A stretch of 64,000 nucleotides of DNA, from the NCBI GenBank assembly GCA_044221445.1, contig JBGAPF010000004.1, forward strand, positions 1-64,000, given 5' to 3'. Shown here piece after piece: positions 47,260 through 55,746 of this stretch. Positions within the stretch are counted from its first letter, which is position 1. The number at the start of each line of letters is the position of its first letter. This DNA is from JBDHTS01 sp044221445. GTDB lineage: Bacteria; Pseudomonadota; Alphaproteobacteria; Micavibrionales; Micavibrionaceae. The position numbers were made by a program, and so were the translations under genes. The notes under the pieces were generated by a model, which saw only the letters and a list, made by a program, of their open reading frames with translations, had not been told where the DNA came from and searched no databases.

Positions 47260-49115
47260 CGTCGCTGACACAGAAATTGTCCGGAATAGTAGGCGAAGCA
47301 TGCGGCTCTATTGGGCTGCCAAAAGAGCTTGGTGTCGTACGGGTTTCGGACAGGTCTGACCTTGCACAATTTCAATGCAATGGTGCTATGGCCGGTGCAA
47401 AGTTATTGAAAAAAAATCCGCGAGAAGTGGCGGAAGCTCTAAGAGATTTTTTATATAAGCTTTCTCCCGATATCGGTTTTTTACCAGCTATCGCGTATGA
47501 AGATGCTGATCACATAGAACATATAATATATTCAAAAAGCGGAACCTTTACCGCAATGACCCCACAAGGGAATGTTTTTTCAAAAATTGAAATCGCGGGG
47601 CCCGGCTTTATCAACTTGAACGTTACGGATAAATATCTGCAGGCCCATCTTGTGGAAACAGCCCGGGATGCCCGTCTTGGTGCCGCCGATGCGGGGCGCG
47701 GCGCGACCGCCGTCGTCGATTACGGCGGCCCGAATATCGCGAAACCCATGCATGTCGGGCATTTGCGGTCCGCCATCATTGGCGAATCCGTGCGGCGGAT
47801 CCTGAAATTTTCCGGATACAGGACGCTGGGCGACGTGCATATGGGCGACTGGGGCACCCAGATGGGCATGATCGTCAGCGAATATATCGACACCGGCGAA
47901 ACGCAGCGCGTGCTGCGGACCGATCTGCACAATGACGCGGCGGTCGCGGCGCTGATGCAGGAGCTGAGCGATATCTATCCGCGCGTGTCCGCCGCCTGCA
48001 AGGAGGATGAAAAACGCAAGGCCCGGGCTCTGGACGCGACGTTGCGCATGCAGAACCGCGAAGGCGATTATTACCGGCTGTGGCGCGTGATCCACGATGC
48101 CTCCGTCATCGGCATGCGGCGCAATTTCGCGGCGCTGAACGTGCATTTCGATTTGTGGAAGGGCGAGGCCGACGTCCACGACCTGATCTCGCCGATGGTC
48201 GAAAGCCTCAGGAGAAAATCCTATGCTGTGGAAGATGACGGCGCGCTGGTCATCCCCCTTAAGCGCAATGACGACGCCAAGGAATTTCCGCCGCTGATCC
48301 TTTACAAGCGCGATGGCGCGGTGATGTACGGCACGACCGACCTGGCGACGCTGGTCGAGCGGATGGAGTTGTACAGGCCCGCGAAGATCGTCTATGTGGT
48401 GGACCAGCGCCAGCATCTCCATTTCGAACAGGTGTTCCGCGCCGCGCATCTGTCCGGCATCGTGCCGCAGGACGTTGAATTGACCCATGCCGGGTTCGGC
48501 ACCATGAACGGGACCGACGGCAAGCCGTTCAAGACTCGCGCCGGGGGCGTGATGCGGCTGGAAGACCTCATAAAAATGGGCGAGGACAAGGCGACTCTGC
48601 GCATGCAGGAAGCCGAGATTGCCCGGGATATGCCCGAGGAGGAAATCGCCGATATCGCGCACAAGGTGGCGATCGCCGCGATCAAGTTCGCAGACCTGCA
48701 GAACCAGCGCCAGGTGGATTACGTGTTCGACCTCGACCGCCTGACCAGCTTCGAGGGCAAGACCGGACCGTATCTTCTCTATCAGGCGGTGCGGGTGAAA
48801 TCCCTGCTGCGCAAGGCCGCCATGGAAACGGACGGGCCGGTCTCGCTGCGCGACGGTGATCGCCCTCTGGCGCTGATGCTGACGGAATTTCCGGACGTGG
48901 TCGCGGTGTCGGCGCGCCATTACGCCCCGCATCATTTGTGCGACTACGCCTTTCGGCTGGCGCAGCAGTTCAGCAGCTTTTACGCGTCCTGCCACATCCT
49001 CTCGGAAACCGACGAAGGCCTGAAGAAAAGCCGCCTGGCCTTGTGCGCGATGACCGTGAAAACGCTGGAAACGACGCTGGACCTGCTCGGCATCGACGTG
49101 CCGGAGCGGATGTAA
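47256..49115 (+). CDS. argS: Arginyl-tRNA synthetase
   Basis: A 619-residue class I synthetase that charges tRNA-Arg. It has the N-terminal Add-1 domain, the HVGHLRS signature (HIGH type) after YGGPNIAKPM, the MGDWGTQMG stretch, the substitute for KMSKS in GKPFKTRAGGVMRLEDL, and the helical anticodon-binding DALR domain with the FSSFYASCHIL end. The first 130 codons are clearly more A/T rich than the rest, with the change near 47640. It starts inside the NUDIX stop codon and is probably translated with it. Confidence 0.95.
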   Translation: MTSLTQKLSGIVGEACGSIGLPKELGVVRVSDRSDLAQFQCNGAMAGAKLLKKNPREVAEALRDFLYKLSPDIGFLPAIAYEDADHIEHIIYSKSGTFTAMTPQGNVFSKIEIAGPGFINLNVTDKYLQAHLVETARDARLGAADAGRGATAVVDYGGPNIAKPMHVGHLRSAIIGESVRRILKFSGYRTLGDVHMGDWGTQMGMIVSEYIDTGETQRVLRTDLHNDAAVAALMQELSDIYPRVSAACKEDEKRKARALDATLRMQNREGDYYRLWRVIHDASVIGMRRNFAALNVHFDLWKGEADVHDLISPMVESLRRKSYAVEDDGALVIPLKRNDDAKEFPPLILYKRDGAVMYGTTDLATLVERMELYRPAKIVYVVDQRQHLHFEQVFRAAHLSGIVPQDVELTHAGFGTMNGTDGKPFKTRAGGVMRLEDLIKMGEDKATLRMQEAEIARDMPEEEIADIAHKVAIAAIKFADLQNQRQVDYVFDLDRLTSFEGKTGPYLLYQAVRVKSLLRKAAMETDGPVSLRDGDRPLALMLTEFPDVVAVSARHYAPHHLCDYAFRLAQQFSSFYASCHILSETDEGLKKSRLALCAMTVKTLETTLDLLGIDVPERM

Positions 49116-49117
49116 AT

Positions 49118-49756
49118 TTACCGCTCCATCAGCACGCTGTAGAAGCGGTTGATGGCGCCGGTCGTGCATTCGGCGCGGCGTCCGTCGCCCGAGCCGACCT
49201 GGTCGGTGGCGGCGAAGGCCCCGGCGAATTTGGTCGTGCTGACCGTTGCCGCCTCGGCGGTCGCGCCGGTGATTTTCAGGACATGGTTGATCTGCGCGCA
49301 CACCGCGTCGTCAAGACCGGCCACCATCATCACCAGGTCTGGCGCCGCCGTGCCGAAGGTCGAGGCGGCGACGTTGTTCGCGCCGGTGAAAACCCAGGGG
49401 CTGCCGTCATTGGCGTTCTGCGGGACCGTGCGATAGGCGACGCTGCCGCCGTTCGCGTCGAAAACATGGCAGTGCTTGTCCGCGGGGGCCGAGGCGTTGG
49501 CGTAACCTGGGATGGCGTTCTGCTCGAAGCTGATCTCGTTCTCGCTGCAGTCTCCGGCGTAGACCTTGTCGATGCCGTGCTGCAGCTGCTGGGCGAAGGA
49601 CAGAATGTCGTCGGCGGCCAGTTCCGCCTGCTTGCGCGTCAGGTTGCCCGTGCCCTGCTTGGCGCTTTTGCTGAAGGTGAACATCAGCGCCGCGAACAGG
49701 AATACGCCGAGCAGGATGATGTAAAACGCGCTGCCTGCCTCCGCGTCCCGGCGCAC
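49118..49756 (-). CDS. Pilin-like membrane protein after icmO
   Basis: A 212-residue protein starting with GTG at 49756, just 2 bp after the icmO stop (TAG). A short basic leader (VRRDAEAG) precedes one hydrophobic helix (SAFYIILLGVFLFAALMFTF). This resembles a prepilin or pseudopilin N-terminus, though the glutamate at +5 is missing. A predicted coiled or helical region (LTRKQAELAADDILSFAQQLQHGI) and a globular domain with four cysteines follow (GDCSENE, KHCHVF, AVCAQ, AECTTG). The upstream open frame inside icmO is rejected. It ends convergent with argS, 2 bp apart. Confidence 0.7.
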   Translation of the reverse strand: MRRDAEAGSAFYIILLGVFLFAALMFTFSKSAKQGTGNLTRKQAELAADDILSFAQQLQHGIDKVYAGDCSENEISFEQNAIPGYANASAPADKHCHVFDANGGSVAYRTVPQNANDGSPWVFTGANNVAASTFGTAAPDLVMMVAGLDDAVCAQINHVLKITGATAEAATVSTTKFAGAFAATDQVGSGDGRRAECTTGAINRFYSVLMER

Positions 49757-49758
49757 GG

Positions 49759-52053
49759 CTATTCCGCCGCCCCGACGTCGTTCTTCTCTTTCAGAAGTTC
49801 GCGCCGCGCCTCGTCGCCGGCCCGGCGCAGGATCTCGGCGGCCTGCTGGTCGAGCAATTGCTTGCTCGGCGGCGGCGCGTCGTTGAGTTCGTCGCCGGAC
49901 GATACCGGCACCGGCCTTTTGGTGAAGAAGGTCATCGGATTGCCGGCAGCCTGAATCTGGGGCTGGCCGGGTCTTGTGGCGGCAAGAGGGCTGACGGCGG
50001 AAGGCGGAGCGCTTGACGCGGGGGCGGCGGCCGACGACGACTGTTGCTGCGCGGCGGCCTCCTCGATCGCGTCTAGGTCGTTGCTCAGGGCAAAGATGCC
50101 GGCGACGGCGGCCATGCCGATCTCCGCGGGGTCCATCTTCTTTTCCACGCCGGCGGCAAAGGTGCGCATCATGTCCTCGATCTCTTCGGGGATGGAGGCC
50201 GCGACGTCGGCGCGCATCGCTGTCCACGTCTTGTGGACCAGAAGGTCGCGCACTTTGGTGATGGTGGCGGCATGTTTGATGATGGTCTCGTCCGGCGGCG
50301 GCAGGGAGACATAGCGCGTGACGCGCATCGCCTTGGCGTGGCCGGGGTTTGAATAGAACATGTTGGTGTCCATGATCATCTCGCCATAGGCGATCACGGC
50401 CTGCCCCTCGCGGAAGGCGCGCAGGCCGTCATAGGTGGCGCGCGCCCGCTGCTGGACGCCGGCGGACATGTTGTCGTAATAGGTACCTGTGCCGCGGCCG
50501 CCCGCGAGCTGATAGCCAGACGATTCCATCACATAGGCCATGCCCACGGTCTTTTCGAAGAATTCCTTGGTCTGCGTCGGGTCTTCCAGCTTGCCGAAGA
50601 TCTTGATGTTACAGTTGGCGGTGATCGAGCGCGCCTCTTCCTTCACCCTCTTTTCAAGGGCGGGCAGATCCTGGGCGGAGAAGATCAGGCAGAAGCCGAG
50701 CGACCGCGCCTGCGCCGCCATGACGGCCATGCCCTGCGCGGTATAATAACCCACCTCGTCGAACACGCACATGAAGGGCGTCGAGGAATGGGTCGGCTTG
50801 TTCTCGATCACTTTCGAGGATTCGCCCTCGACGGTCGCGCCCAGTGTCGAACCCATCATGCCCTTGATCGTGGCGGCGACGATCTTACCGAGGTTGGCGG
50901 CTTCGTCCGCCGATTTTTCGAGCGCGGGGATCAGGACGACGACGATCCGGCGGTTCAGGACGACGTCGACCATGTCGATATCGGCGGCCTGGGTGTCGAA
51001 AATATATCCGTAATCGTCGGCCAGCGACTGCAGCGCGCGGGTGAACTGCATCGACAGGTAGCCATGCTGCTGACGCGGGGTGGTCGTGTCGAAACCGGGA
51101 TTGTCGGGACCTGCCGGCTTGTCTTTTCCTTCGTCGTCGAACGCGGCGTCGACGAAGCCCGGCAGGGAGTCGAGATAACCGCGCACGGCGGCGCGCAGGT
51201 GTTCGGGCACGGCCTTGTCGCGCGACATCTTGACGACGGCGGGCAGGGTCAGGGCTTTCCGGATCACGCCGACCGACAGCGGGATTTCCTGATGGTCGCG
51301 TTTCCAGGTCAGCGCAGGCATCAGCGCGCCGATCAGCGAGACCGCGCGCTCTTTCCACATCGCGTTGTCGCCTTCGGCCTCCGGCATCAGGCTGACGAGC
51401 ATGTTGGTCAGATAGCCCGCCGAGCCGGAGCTGAACGGGTTCATGGTGTTGGAAGGCGACTTCGTGTCCGAGTTGCCGGTCATGTAGTTGAGGACGAGCA
51501 GGTCGTCGTCGCGGCCGAAACGGCGCACGAGGGACGACAGCGACGACCACAGATCGGTGTCGGCCTTACCGTCGATATACACGAAGCCGGACCCCCAGGT
51601 CAGGGCGTTCGCGACCATCGATTTCAGGCCCTCGGTCTTACCGGAACCGGTGGTGCCGAGGTACAGCACGTGGGTCCGGGCGTCGGAATTCGAAAACCAC
51701 ACTTCCTCGTTGGTCTTGTCGACGTTGCCGAGATACATGATGCCTTCGGCCTTGCCGCTGCGTCCGCCGCCCTTGTTGCGGGTGTCGGCCCATTTCGCCC
51801 CGGCGGGCAGTTTGAAGGCAAGGGCGCGGTTGCGGGAGACCAGCCACCAGAAATACAGGCAGTAGAGAACGACGATGGCGTCGCTGCCCGTGCGGGCCGC
51901 GGGAAACAGATAGATCATCATCGCGCCCATCAGGAAGGTCGCGAAGGCGTTGGAGGGCGAGCGCAGCCAGTCGCCCAGGCGGACATACATCGGCCGGATG
52001 TCGCGCAGGACATCGGCCTGTTTCCGTTCATATTTCCTTTGGTCTAGTGCCAT
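49759..52053 (-). CDS. icmO: Type IVB coupling protein-like ATPase (IcmO/DotL)
   Basis: A 764-residue membrane ATPase of the IcmO/DotL/TrbC coupling-protein family. In Dot/Icm and IncI systems this protein selects substrates and feeds them to the secretion channel. An N-terminal hydrophobic helix (NAFATFLMGAMMIYLFPAA) is followed by VLYLGTTGSGKTEGLKSMV (Walker A), YIDGKADTDLWSSL, and the Walker B region PFMCVFDEVGYYTAQGMAVMAAQARSLG. The C-terminal tail is low in complexity (Ala/Ser/Pro) and charged. It lies between the IcmP homologue with its small membrane partner and the pilin-like gene. No other Dot/Icm gene is in the window. Confidence 0.88.
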   Translation of the reverse strand: MALDQRKYERKQADVLRDIRPMYVRLGDWLRSPSNAFATFLMGAMMIYLFPAARTGSDAIVVLYCLYFWWLVSRNRALAFKLPAGAKWADTRNKGGGRSGKAEGIMYLGNVDKTNEEVWFSNSDARTHVLYLGTTGSGKTEGLKSMVANALTWGSGFVYIDGKADTDLWSSLSSLVRRFGRDDDLLVLNYMTGNSDTKSPSNTMNPFSSGSAGYLTNMLVSLMPEAEGDNAMWKERAVSLIGALMPALTWKRDHQEIPLSVGVIRKALTLPAVVKMSRDKAVPEHLRAAVRGYLDSLPGFVDAAFDDEGKDKPAGPDNPGFDTTTPRQQHGYLSMQFTRALQSLADDYGYIFDTQAADIDMVDVVLNRRIVVVLIPALEKSADEAANLGKIVAATIKGMMGSTLGATVEGESSKVIENKPTHSSTPFMCVFDEVGYYTAQGMAVMAAQARSLGFCLIFSAQDLPALEKRVKEEARSITANCNIKIFGKLEDPTQTKEFFEKTVGMAYVMESSGYQLAGGRGTGTYYDNMSAGVQQRARATYDGLRAFREGQAVIAYGEMIMDTNMFYSNPGHAKAMRVTRYVSLPPPDETIIKHAATITKVRDLLVHKTWTAMRADVAASIPEEIEDMMRTFAAGVEKKMDPAEIGMAAVAGIFALSNDLDAIEEAAAQQQSSSAAAPASSAPPSAVSPLAATRPGQPQIQAAGNPMTFFTKRPVPVSSGDELNDAPPPSKQLLDQQAAEILRRAGDEARRELLKEKNDVGAAE

Positions 52054-52124
52054 AGTTCCTTTTCCGGCCCCGTCCAGTATCGCAAAAGCGTTTTAGGATA
52101 GGGTTAAGAGTATGAAATCAAAAG

Positions 52125-52703
52125 TCATTCACGGTTCTGCTGCAGGAACGTGTCCGCCGATACCGGCACGCCCGATTCACTGGAACCTGTCATTCCGCCG
52201 GTCGCGGGCGCGATCGAGGAGGCCGCCTCGCCCGTTTCCATGCCCGGCACGCTGGCGCGCCGCGGCCCGATATTGAGCGCCGCCAGGAGCAGCACCGCCA
52301 CCAGGACGACCGCCGCTGTCGCCGTCAGAACTTTTCTGGGCCTGGCCCGTCCCGCCGCGGCCGCAGGAATGAGCGCGGGGACGTGGCTGCGGCCGGAATC
52401 GTTGGCGACGGAAGGCTGCGCCTGCTCCATCGCCCGGCTCACGGCCATCAGCGCGCGGACGGCGCCGGCCTTGTTGTCGTAGGGCGCGATGTCGTGCGTT
52501 TCGCCGCGCGGGGTTTTCAGAACCAGCGTATGCAGGCCGTTTTCGGCGCTGCGGACTTCGAGCGCCGACGCTTTCGTCTGGCCGAGGTCTAGCCGCCAGA
52601 CGACGGGCGTCAGGGCGTCGGGCAGGGAAAGGATCAGCGTGCCGTCGACGACTTTCGCGCTGGGGCTGAACTCGCCGGAGATTTTTTCGGCTGCACGTTT
52701 CAT
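52125..52703 (-). CDS. Single-pass membrane protein between icmP and icmO
   Basis: A 192-residue protein not assigned to a known Dot/Icm component. Residues 1-110 are soluble and beta-rich (GTLILSLPDALTPVVWRLDLG). A transmembrane helix lies near 127-147 (VLTATAAVVLVAVLLLAALNI) and a 45-residue Ser/Gly/Thr-rich tail follows. It starts inside the icmP stop codon (ATGA, 4 bp overlap) and ends 71 bp before icmO. The overlap suggests co-translation with IcmP. The open frame upstream of 52703, within icmP, is rejected. Confidence 0.7.
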   Translation of the reverse strand: MKRAAEKISGEFSPSAKVVDGTLILSLPDALTPVVWRLDLGQTKASALEVRSAENGLHTLVLKTPRGETHDIAPYDNKAGAVRALMAVSRAMEQAQPSVANDSGRSHVPALIPAAAAGRARPRKVLTATAAVVLVAVLLLAALNIGPRRASVPGMETGEAASSIAPATGGMTGSSESGVPVSADTFLQQNRE

Positions 52704-53962
52704 GATAACTGGCCTTTTTTTGCCTGGGTGGAGGAATCGGGATTGACGAAATGCCGCGCCTGGGCCGGCTTCTTGATGCCGCGCTTTTTCGACTCGGTGT
52801 AATCCAGCTGCGGCACCGGCTTCGCGCGGGACGATTTCATATAGGTCGTGATGGTGGCGACGGCGTTGTCGACCTTCGGTTTCGGGATCGGCCGCTGCGT
52901 CAGCTTTTCGGCCTTGAAGTGCGACATCGCCCCCAGGGCCTCCATATGATAGGCCTGACGGCCGAGATTGTTCATCGGATACCACAACAGCCGGTCATGG
53001 CCGCGCAGCCACAGGAACTGGGCCGGCGCCAGGACCCCGCCTTCCTCCCGCGCGGTCTGCAGGGCGCGGAGCAGGGCGGTGGTCTCGAAGGCGTGCTGAT
53101 TGCAGTTGGCGAGCGTCTTGCCCGCGATGTCCTTGTCGCGCAGGATTTTACGCGCCTCGCGCAGCAGGCCGGGATCCTTGTTGAGGCTCAGCTTGCCGCT
53201 TTCGCTCCAGCATTTGGCGATGCGGCCCAGCAGCGCGTCCGCCTCGACGCGTTTACGCCCGGCTTTCAGGCAGCAGGCGGCGAGCAGGATCTGCTTGTAC
53301 GGCGCCAGGTCGGACGGCCCGCGCCAGCGCGCGCCCAGCTGCCGCGCGAACGCCATATAGGCCTCGCTGTCGTTGACCTGGCCGTCCGGAATCGGGATGT
53401 GGTTGTAGGCCAGCCATTCCTCGGGGCCGAGCGCTTCGGCGAACAGCGGCAGTTCGGCCGGGACGGGCGTGCCCGGCGGGCGCGGCTTGGCCTTGGACGG
53501 GTTGAACCGGATGAAGGGCTGGATCACCGGGAAGGTGACCGCCTGGACGCCGATCAGCCCGTCGAGGTTCAGGATGCGCCGGAACTGCGTGCCCGGCCCC
53601 TTGCTGTAGGCCCAGAACGCCATGAAAGTCAGAAGCGCCATGAACGGCCATTTCAGCGGCTCCATCGGGACGCCGGCCACCAGCCCGTAACTGCCGTCCA
53701 GCTCGCGCGGCGTGCGGTCGGCCATGGCGTCCATAAGGTCCTTGAAGTTGATTCTCTGGCCCTGCCAGACGATCGTATAGTCGTCGTCGACGAACCAGGA
53801 CACCAGCCACATCTCCGACCAGCGCAGCCAGCGGAACAGGCCCTTCGTCTCATACTCGAAATAATGCCAGTACAGCCAGAACATGCCCAGCGCGACGAAG
53901 AACAGGATGCCCCAGCCCATGGCGCTGTCGTGCGAGGTATGGTTTTTTGGTGCGTCTGCCAC
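52700..53962 (-). CDS. icmP: Type IVB secretion protein-like (IcmP/DotM)
   Basis: A 420-residue homologue of IcmP/DotM (TrbA in IncI plasmids), the membrane partner of IcmO/DotL in the type IV coupling complex. Two N-terminal transmembrane helices are visible (MGWGILFFVALGMFWLYWHYFEY and WPFMALLTFMAFWAYSKG). The cytoplasmic domain has the family-typical FNPSKAKPRPPGTP, ECLAY-like EEWLAYNHIP, an ARQLGARWRG region and the C-terminal FLWLRGHDRLLWYPMNNLGRQAYHMEALGAMSHFKAE stretch. It is the first gene of a four-gene minus-strand run. Confidence 0.87.
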   Translation of the reverse strand: MADAPKNHTSHDSAMGWGILFFVALGMFWLYWHYFEYETKGLFRWLRWSEMWLVSWFVDDDYTIVWQGQRINFKDLMDAMADRTPRELDGSYGLVAGVPMEPLKWPFMALLTFMAFWAYSKGPGTQFRRILNLDGLIGVQAVTFPVIQPFIRFNPSKAKPRPPGTPVPAELPLFAEALGPEEWLAYNHIPIPDGQVNDSEAYMAFARQLGARWRGPSDLAPYKQILLAACCLKAGRKRVEADALLGRIAKCWSESGKLSLNKDPGLLREARKILRDKDIAGKTLANCNQHAFETTALLRALQTAREEGGVLAPAQFLWLRGHDRLLWYPMNNLGRQAYHMEALGAMSHFKAEKLTQRPIPKPKVDNAVATITTYMKSSRAKPVPQLDYTESKKRGIKKPAQARHFVNPDSSTQAKKGQLS

Positions 53963-54206
53963 GGTAAGCCCGGTTAAGCTATTGATACGAAACGATCCAT
54001 GGGGAATGCGGGGCGGAAAAGCCCCGCCCGCGAAACACCAGGCCGCGCCATTGAATCTATCAGATATATATAGGAAAAACCAGTTTTTACCCCCGTCCCG
54101 TTTCCGAAATCCGTTAAATCCTTAATATTCCTGACCTCTTCCCGGCATTCCGTGGATTGAGATATTGCGCCGCCCCCGCCAAATCTGTATAAAATCCCCC
54201 CATCGT

Positions 54207-54250
54207 GCCGGCTTAGCACAGGGGTAGTGCAGCGGTTTTGTAAACCGAAG
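54207..54250 (+). pseudogene. 5' half of a tRNA-Thr(UGU) gene
   Basis: This 44 nt stretch is the acceptor 5' strand, D arm and anticodon arm of a tRNA-Thr(UGU). It matches the complete gene 70 bp downstream at 40 of 44 positions, including the 13 bp GGTTTTGTAAACC core. Two of the differences are the paired C27-G43 (here) against T-A (intact copy), so the fragment came from a once-functional tRNA. Its 3' half is gone. It is probably a tRNA split by integration of the element that follows. Confidence 0.8.
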
Positions 54251-54320
54251 TGTGGCAAATTGGAGTGGACTTTTTTACGGCGGCATTTAGAGTCATCTGA
54301 ATGCCTGAAAATGGCGGAAA

Positions 54321-54395
54321 GCCGGCATAGCACAGTGGTAGTGCAGTGGTTTTGTAAACCAAAGGTCGCGGGTTCAAATCCTGCTGCCGGCACCA
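54321..54395 (+). tRNA. tRNA-Thr (anticodon UGU)
   Basis: A complete 75 nt gene. It has acceptor GCCGGCA paired with TGCCGGC, D arm GCAC...GTGC, anticodon loop TTTGTAA (TGT), T arm GCGGG-TTCAAAT-CCTGC, and an encoded CCA end. It lies 70 bp after the truncated copy and 259 bp before the integrase. It may be brought in by the element. Confidence 0.95.
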
Positions 54396-54406
54396 TTTTC
54401 CTCCCG

Positions 54407-54525
54407 TGGGGCACTCCTGGGGCACTTCTAAAAAACACATCACAATAAATAGCAAAAAATAAGACCCATGAAAGAATCGCTGGGCATATGGCTTTTTCAG
54501 CCTTGTGTGCCCCATGACTGCCCCA
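54407..54525 (+). promoter_or_regulatory. Probable integrase arm-type binding sites
   Basis: Two direct copies of TGGGGCACT (54407-54415 and 54418-54426) stand 11 bp apart right after the tRNA. Two inverted relatives, GTGCCCCA (54507-54514) and TGCCCCA (54519-54525), follow. Repeats of one helical turn beside a tRNA and integrase gene fit arm sites used by tyrosine recombinases. Confidence 0.45.
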
Positions 54526-54654
54526 CACAACTGTATGACAAGCCTAACTATTTGTTTCAGCTATTAAATCGGCGGATTGTGCATAAGTTCAAAAGACCGT
54601 TGATTGGTGCCGCCACGGTTTGTAACGTGTTGTTAGCTGCGATGGAGTGTCGAT

Positions 54655-55746
54655 ATGGCTAACATTGAAAAACGCGAAACGCCCGATGGTAAAGCAACGT
54701 ACCGCGTAAAGGTCCGGCTTCGGGGATATCCAGTGCAATCCGCCACCTTCGACCGTCTGACGGACGCGAAAAAATGGGCGCAGGACACGGAAAGCGATAT
54801 CCGAAATCGCCGCCATTTCAAATACGCCGAGGCGAAAAAGCACACCGTTTCCGATCTTATCGACCGCTATATGGAGCGCATGAAGAAACATAACCCCACG
54901 CGCCACGCGGGGATAAAAGCACATATCGACTGGTGGCGGGAGGAGTTGGGGCACAAGCTGCTGGTGGATCTGAACAAAGCGACCATCACCGAAAGCCTGG
55001 AAAAGTTGGCCTCCACGCCGAAAAACAATGGCAAGGCTCGCGCCCCCGGAACGGTCAACCGTTACGCCGATGCCCTGAGCGGAGCCATCACCTTGGCTGT
55101 CGATGAATGGGAGTGGATGCAGGATCATCCCATGCGGAAAATCCGCAGGATGCCAGAGCCGCGTGGGCGCGTTCGTTTCCTGAGCGACGATGAACGCAAG
55201 GCGCTTCTGACAGCCTGCAAGGACAGCGAAACCAAACATCTTTATATGCTGGTTATTCTCGCGCTCAGCACCGGCGCACGGCGCGGCGAGATCATGAATC
55301 TGAAATGGCCGGACATTGATTTCCAGCGCAGGGTTATCACTTTGCACGAAACCAAGAATGGCGAACGTCGATTGTTGCCGTTGACCGGCCATGCGCTGGC
55401 ATTGTTACAGGAATACGCCAAGGACAAGGGAAATCAAAAAGGGCTGGTGTTCGTATCAGCCGCCAATTCCAAAAAACCATTTGAGTTCCGGACAGCTTGG
55501 GAAACAGCGCTCAAGCGGGCGAAGATCAAGGATTTCCGCTTCCACGATCTGCGGCATTCAACCGCATCGTATTTGGCCATGAACGGGGCAACGCCCGCCG
55601 AGATCGCCGAGGTGCTGGGTCACAAGACATTACAGATGGTCAAACGCTACGCCCACTTGTCCGAAGCGCATACGCATTCGGTTGTCGCCAGCATGAATGA
55701 AAAGATATTTGGAGGTCAGGATGGATCTGCAACAGAAGCTGCGTGA
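54655..55746 (+). CDS. int: Tyrosine recombinase (site-specific integrase)
   Basis: A 363-residue integrase of the phage type. It has an N-terminal arm-binding AP2-like domain (YRVKVRLRGYPVQSATF), a SAM-like core-binding domain, and a catalytic domain with Arg in LSTGARRGEI, Lys in TKNGERR, HDLRHS, GH in LGHKTLQ and the nucleophile Tyr in VKRYAHL. All active-site residues are intact. It should integrate and, with a partner, excise the element at the tRNA-Thr gene beside it. Its end overlaps the next gene's start by 26 bp. Confidence 0.95.
   Translation: MANIEKRETPDGKATYRVKVRLRGYPVQSATFDRLTDAKKWAQDTESDIRNRRHFKYAEAKKHTVSDLIDRYMERMKKHNPTRHAGIKAHIDWWREELGHKLLVDLNKATITESLEKLASTPKNNGKARAPGTVNRYADALSGAITLAVDEWEWMQDHPMRKIRRMPEPRGRVRFLSDDERKALLTACKDSETKHLYMLVILALSTGARRGEIMNLKWPDIDFQRRVITLHETKNGERRLLPLTGHALALLQEYAKDKGNQKGLVFVSAANSKKPFEFRTAWETALKRAKIKDFRFHDLRHSTASYLAMNGATPAEIAEVLGHKTLQMVKRYAHLSEAHTHSVVASMNEKIFGGQDGSATEAA

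Noticed and set aside
47580..49301. A 573-codon minus-strand open frame opposite argS
   Set aside because: argS is complete on the plus strand; the reverse frame shows only antisense composition.
50788..53977. Long plus-strand open frames opposite icmO and icmP
   Set aside because: They mirror two minus-strand genes with clear membrane helices and Walker motifs. The plus-strand products are Arg/Gly/His-rich and featureless.
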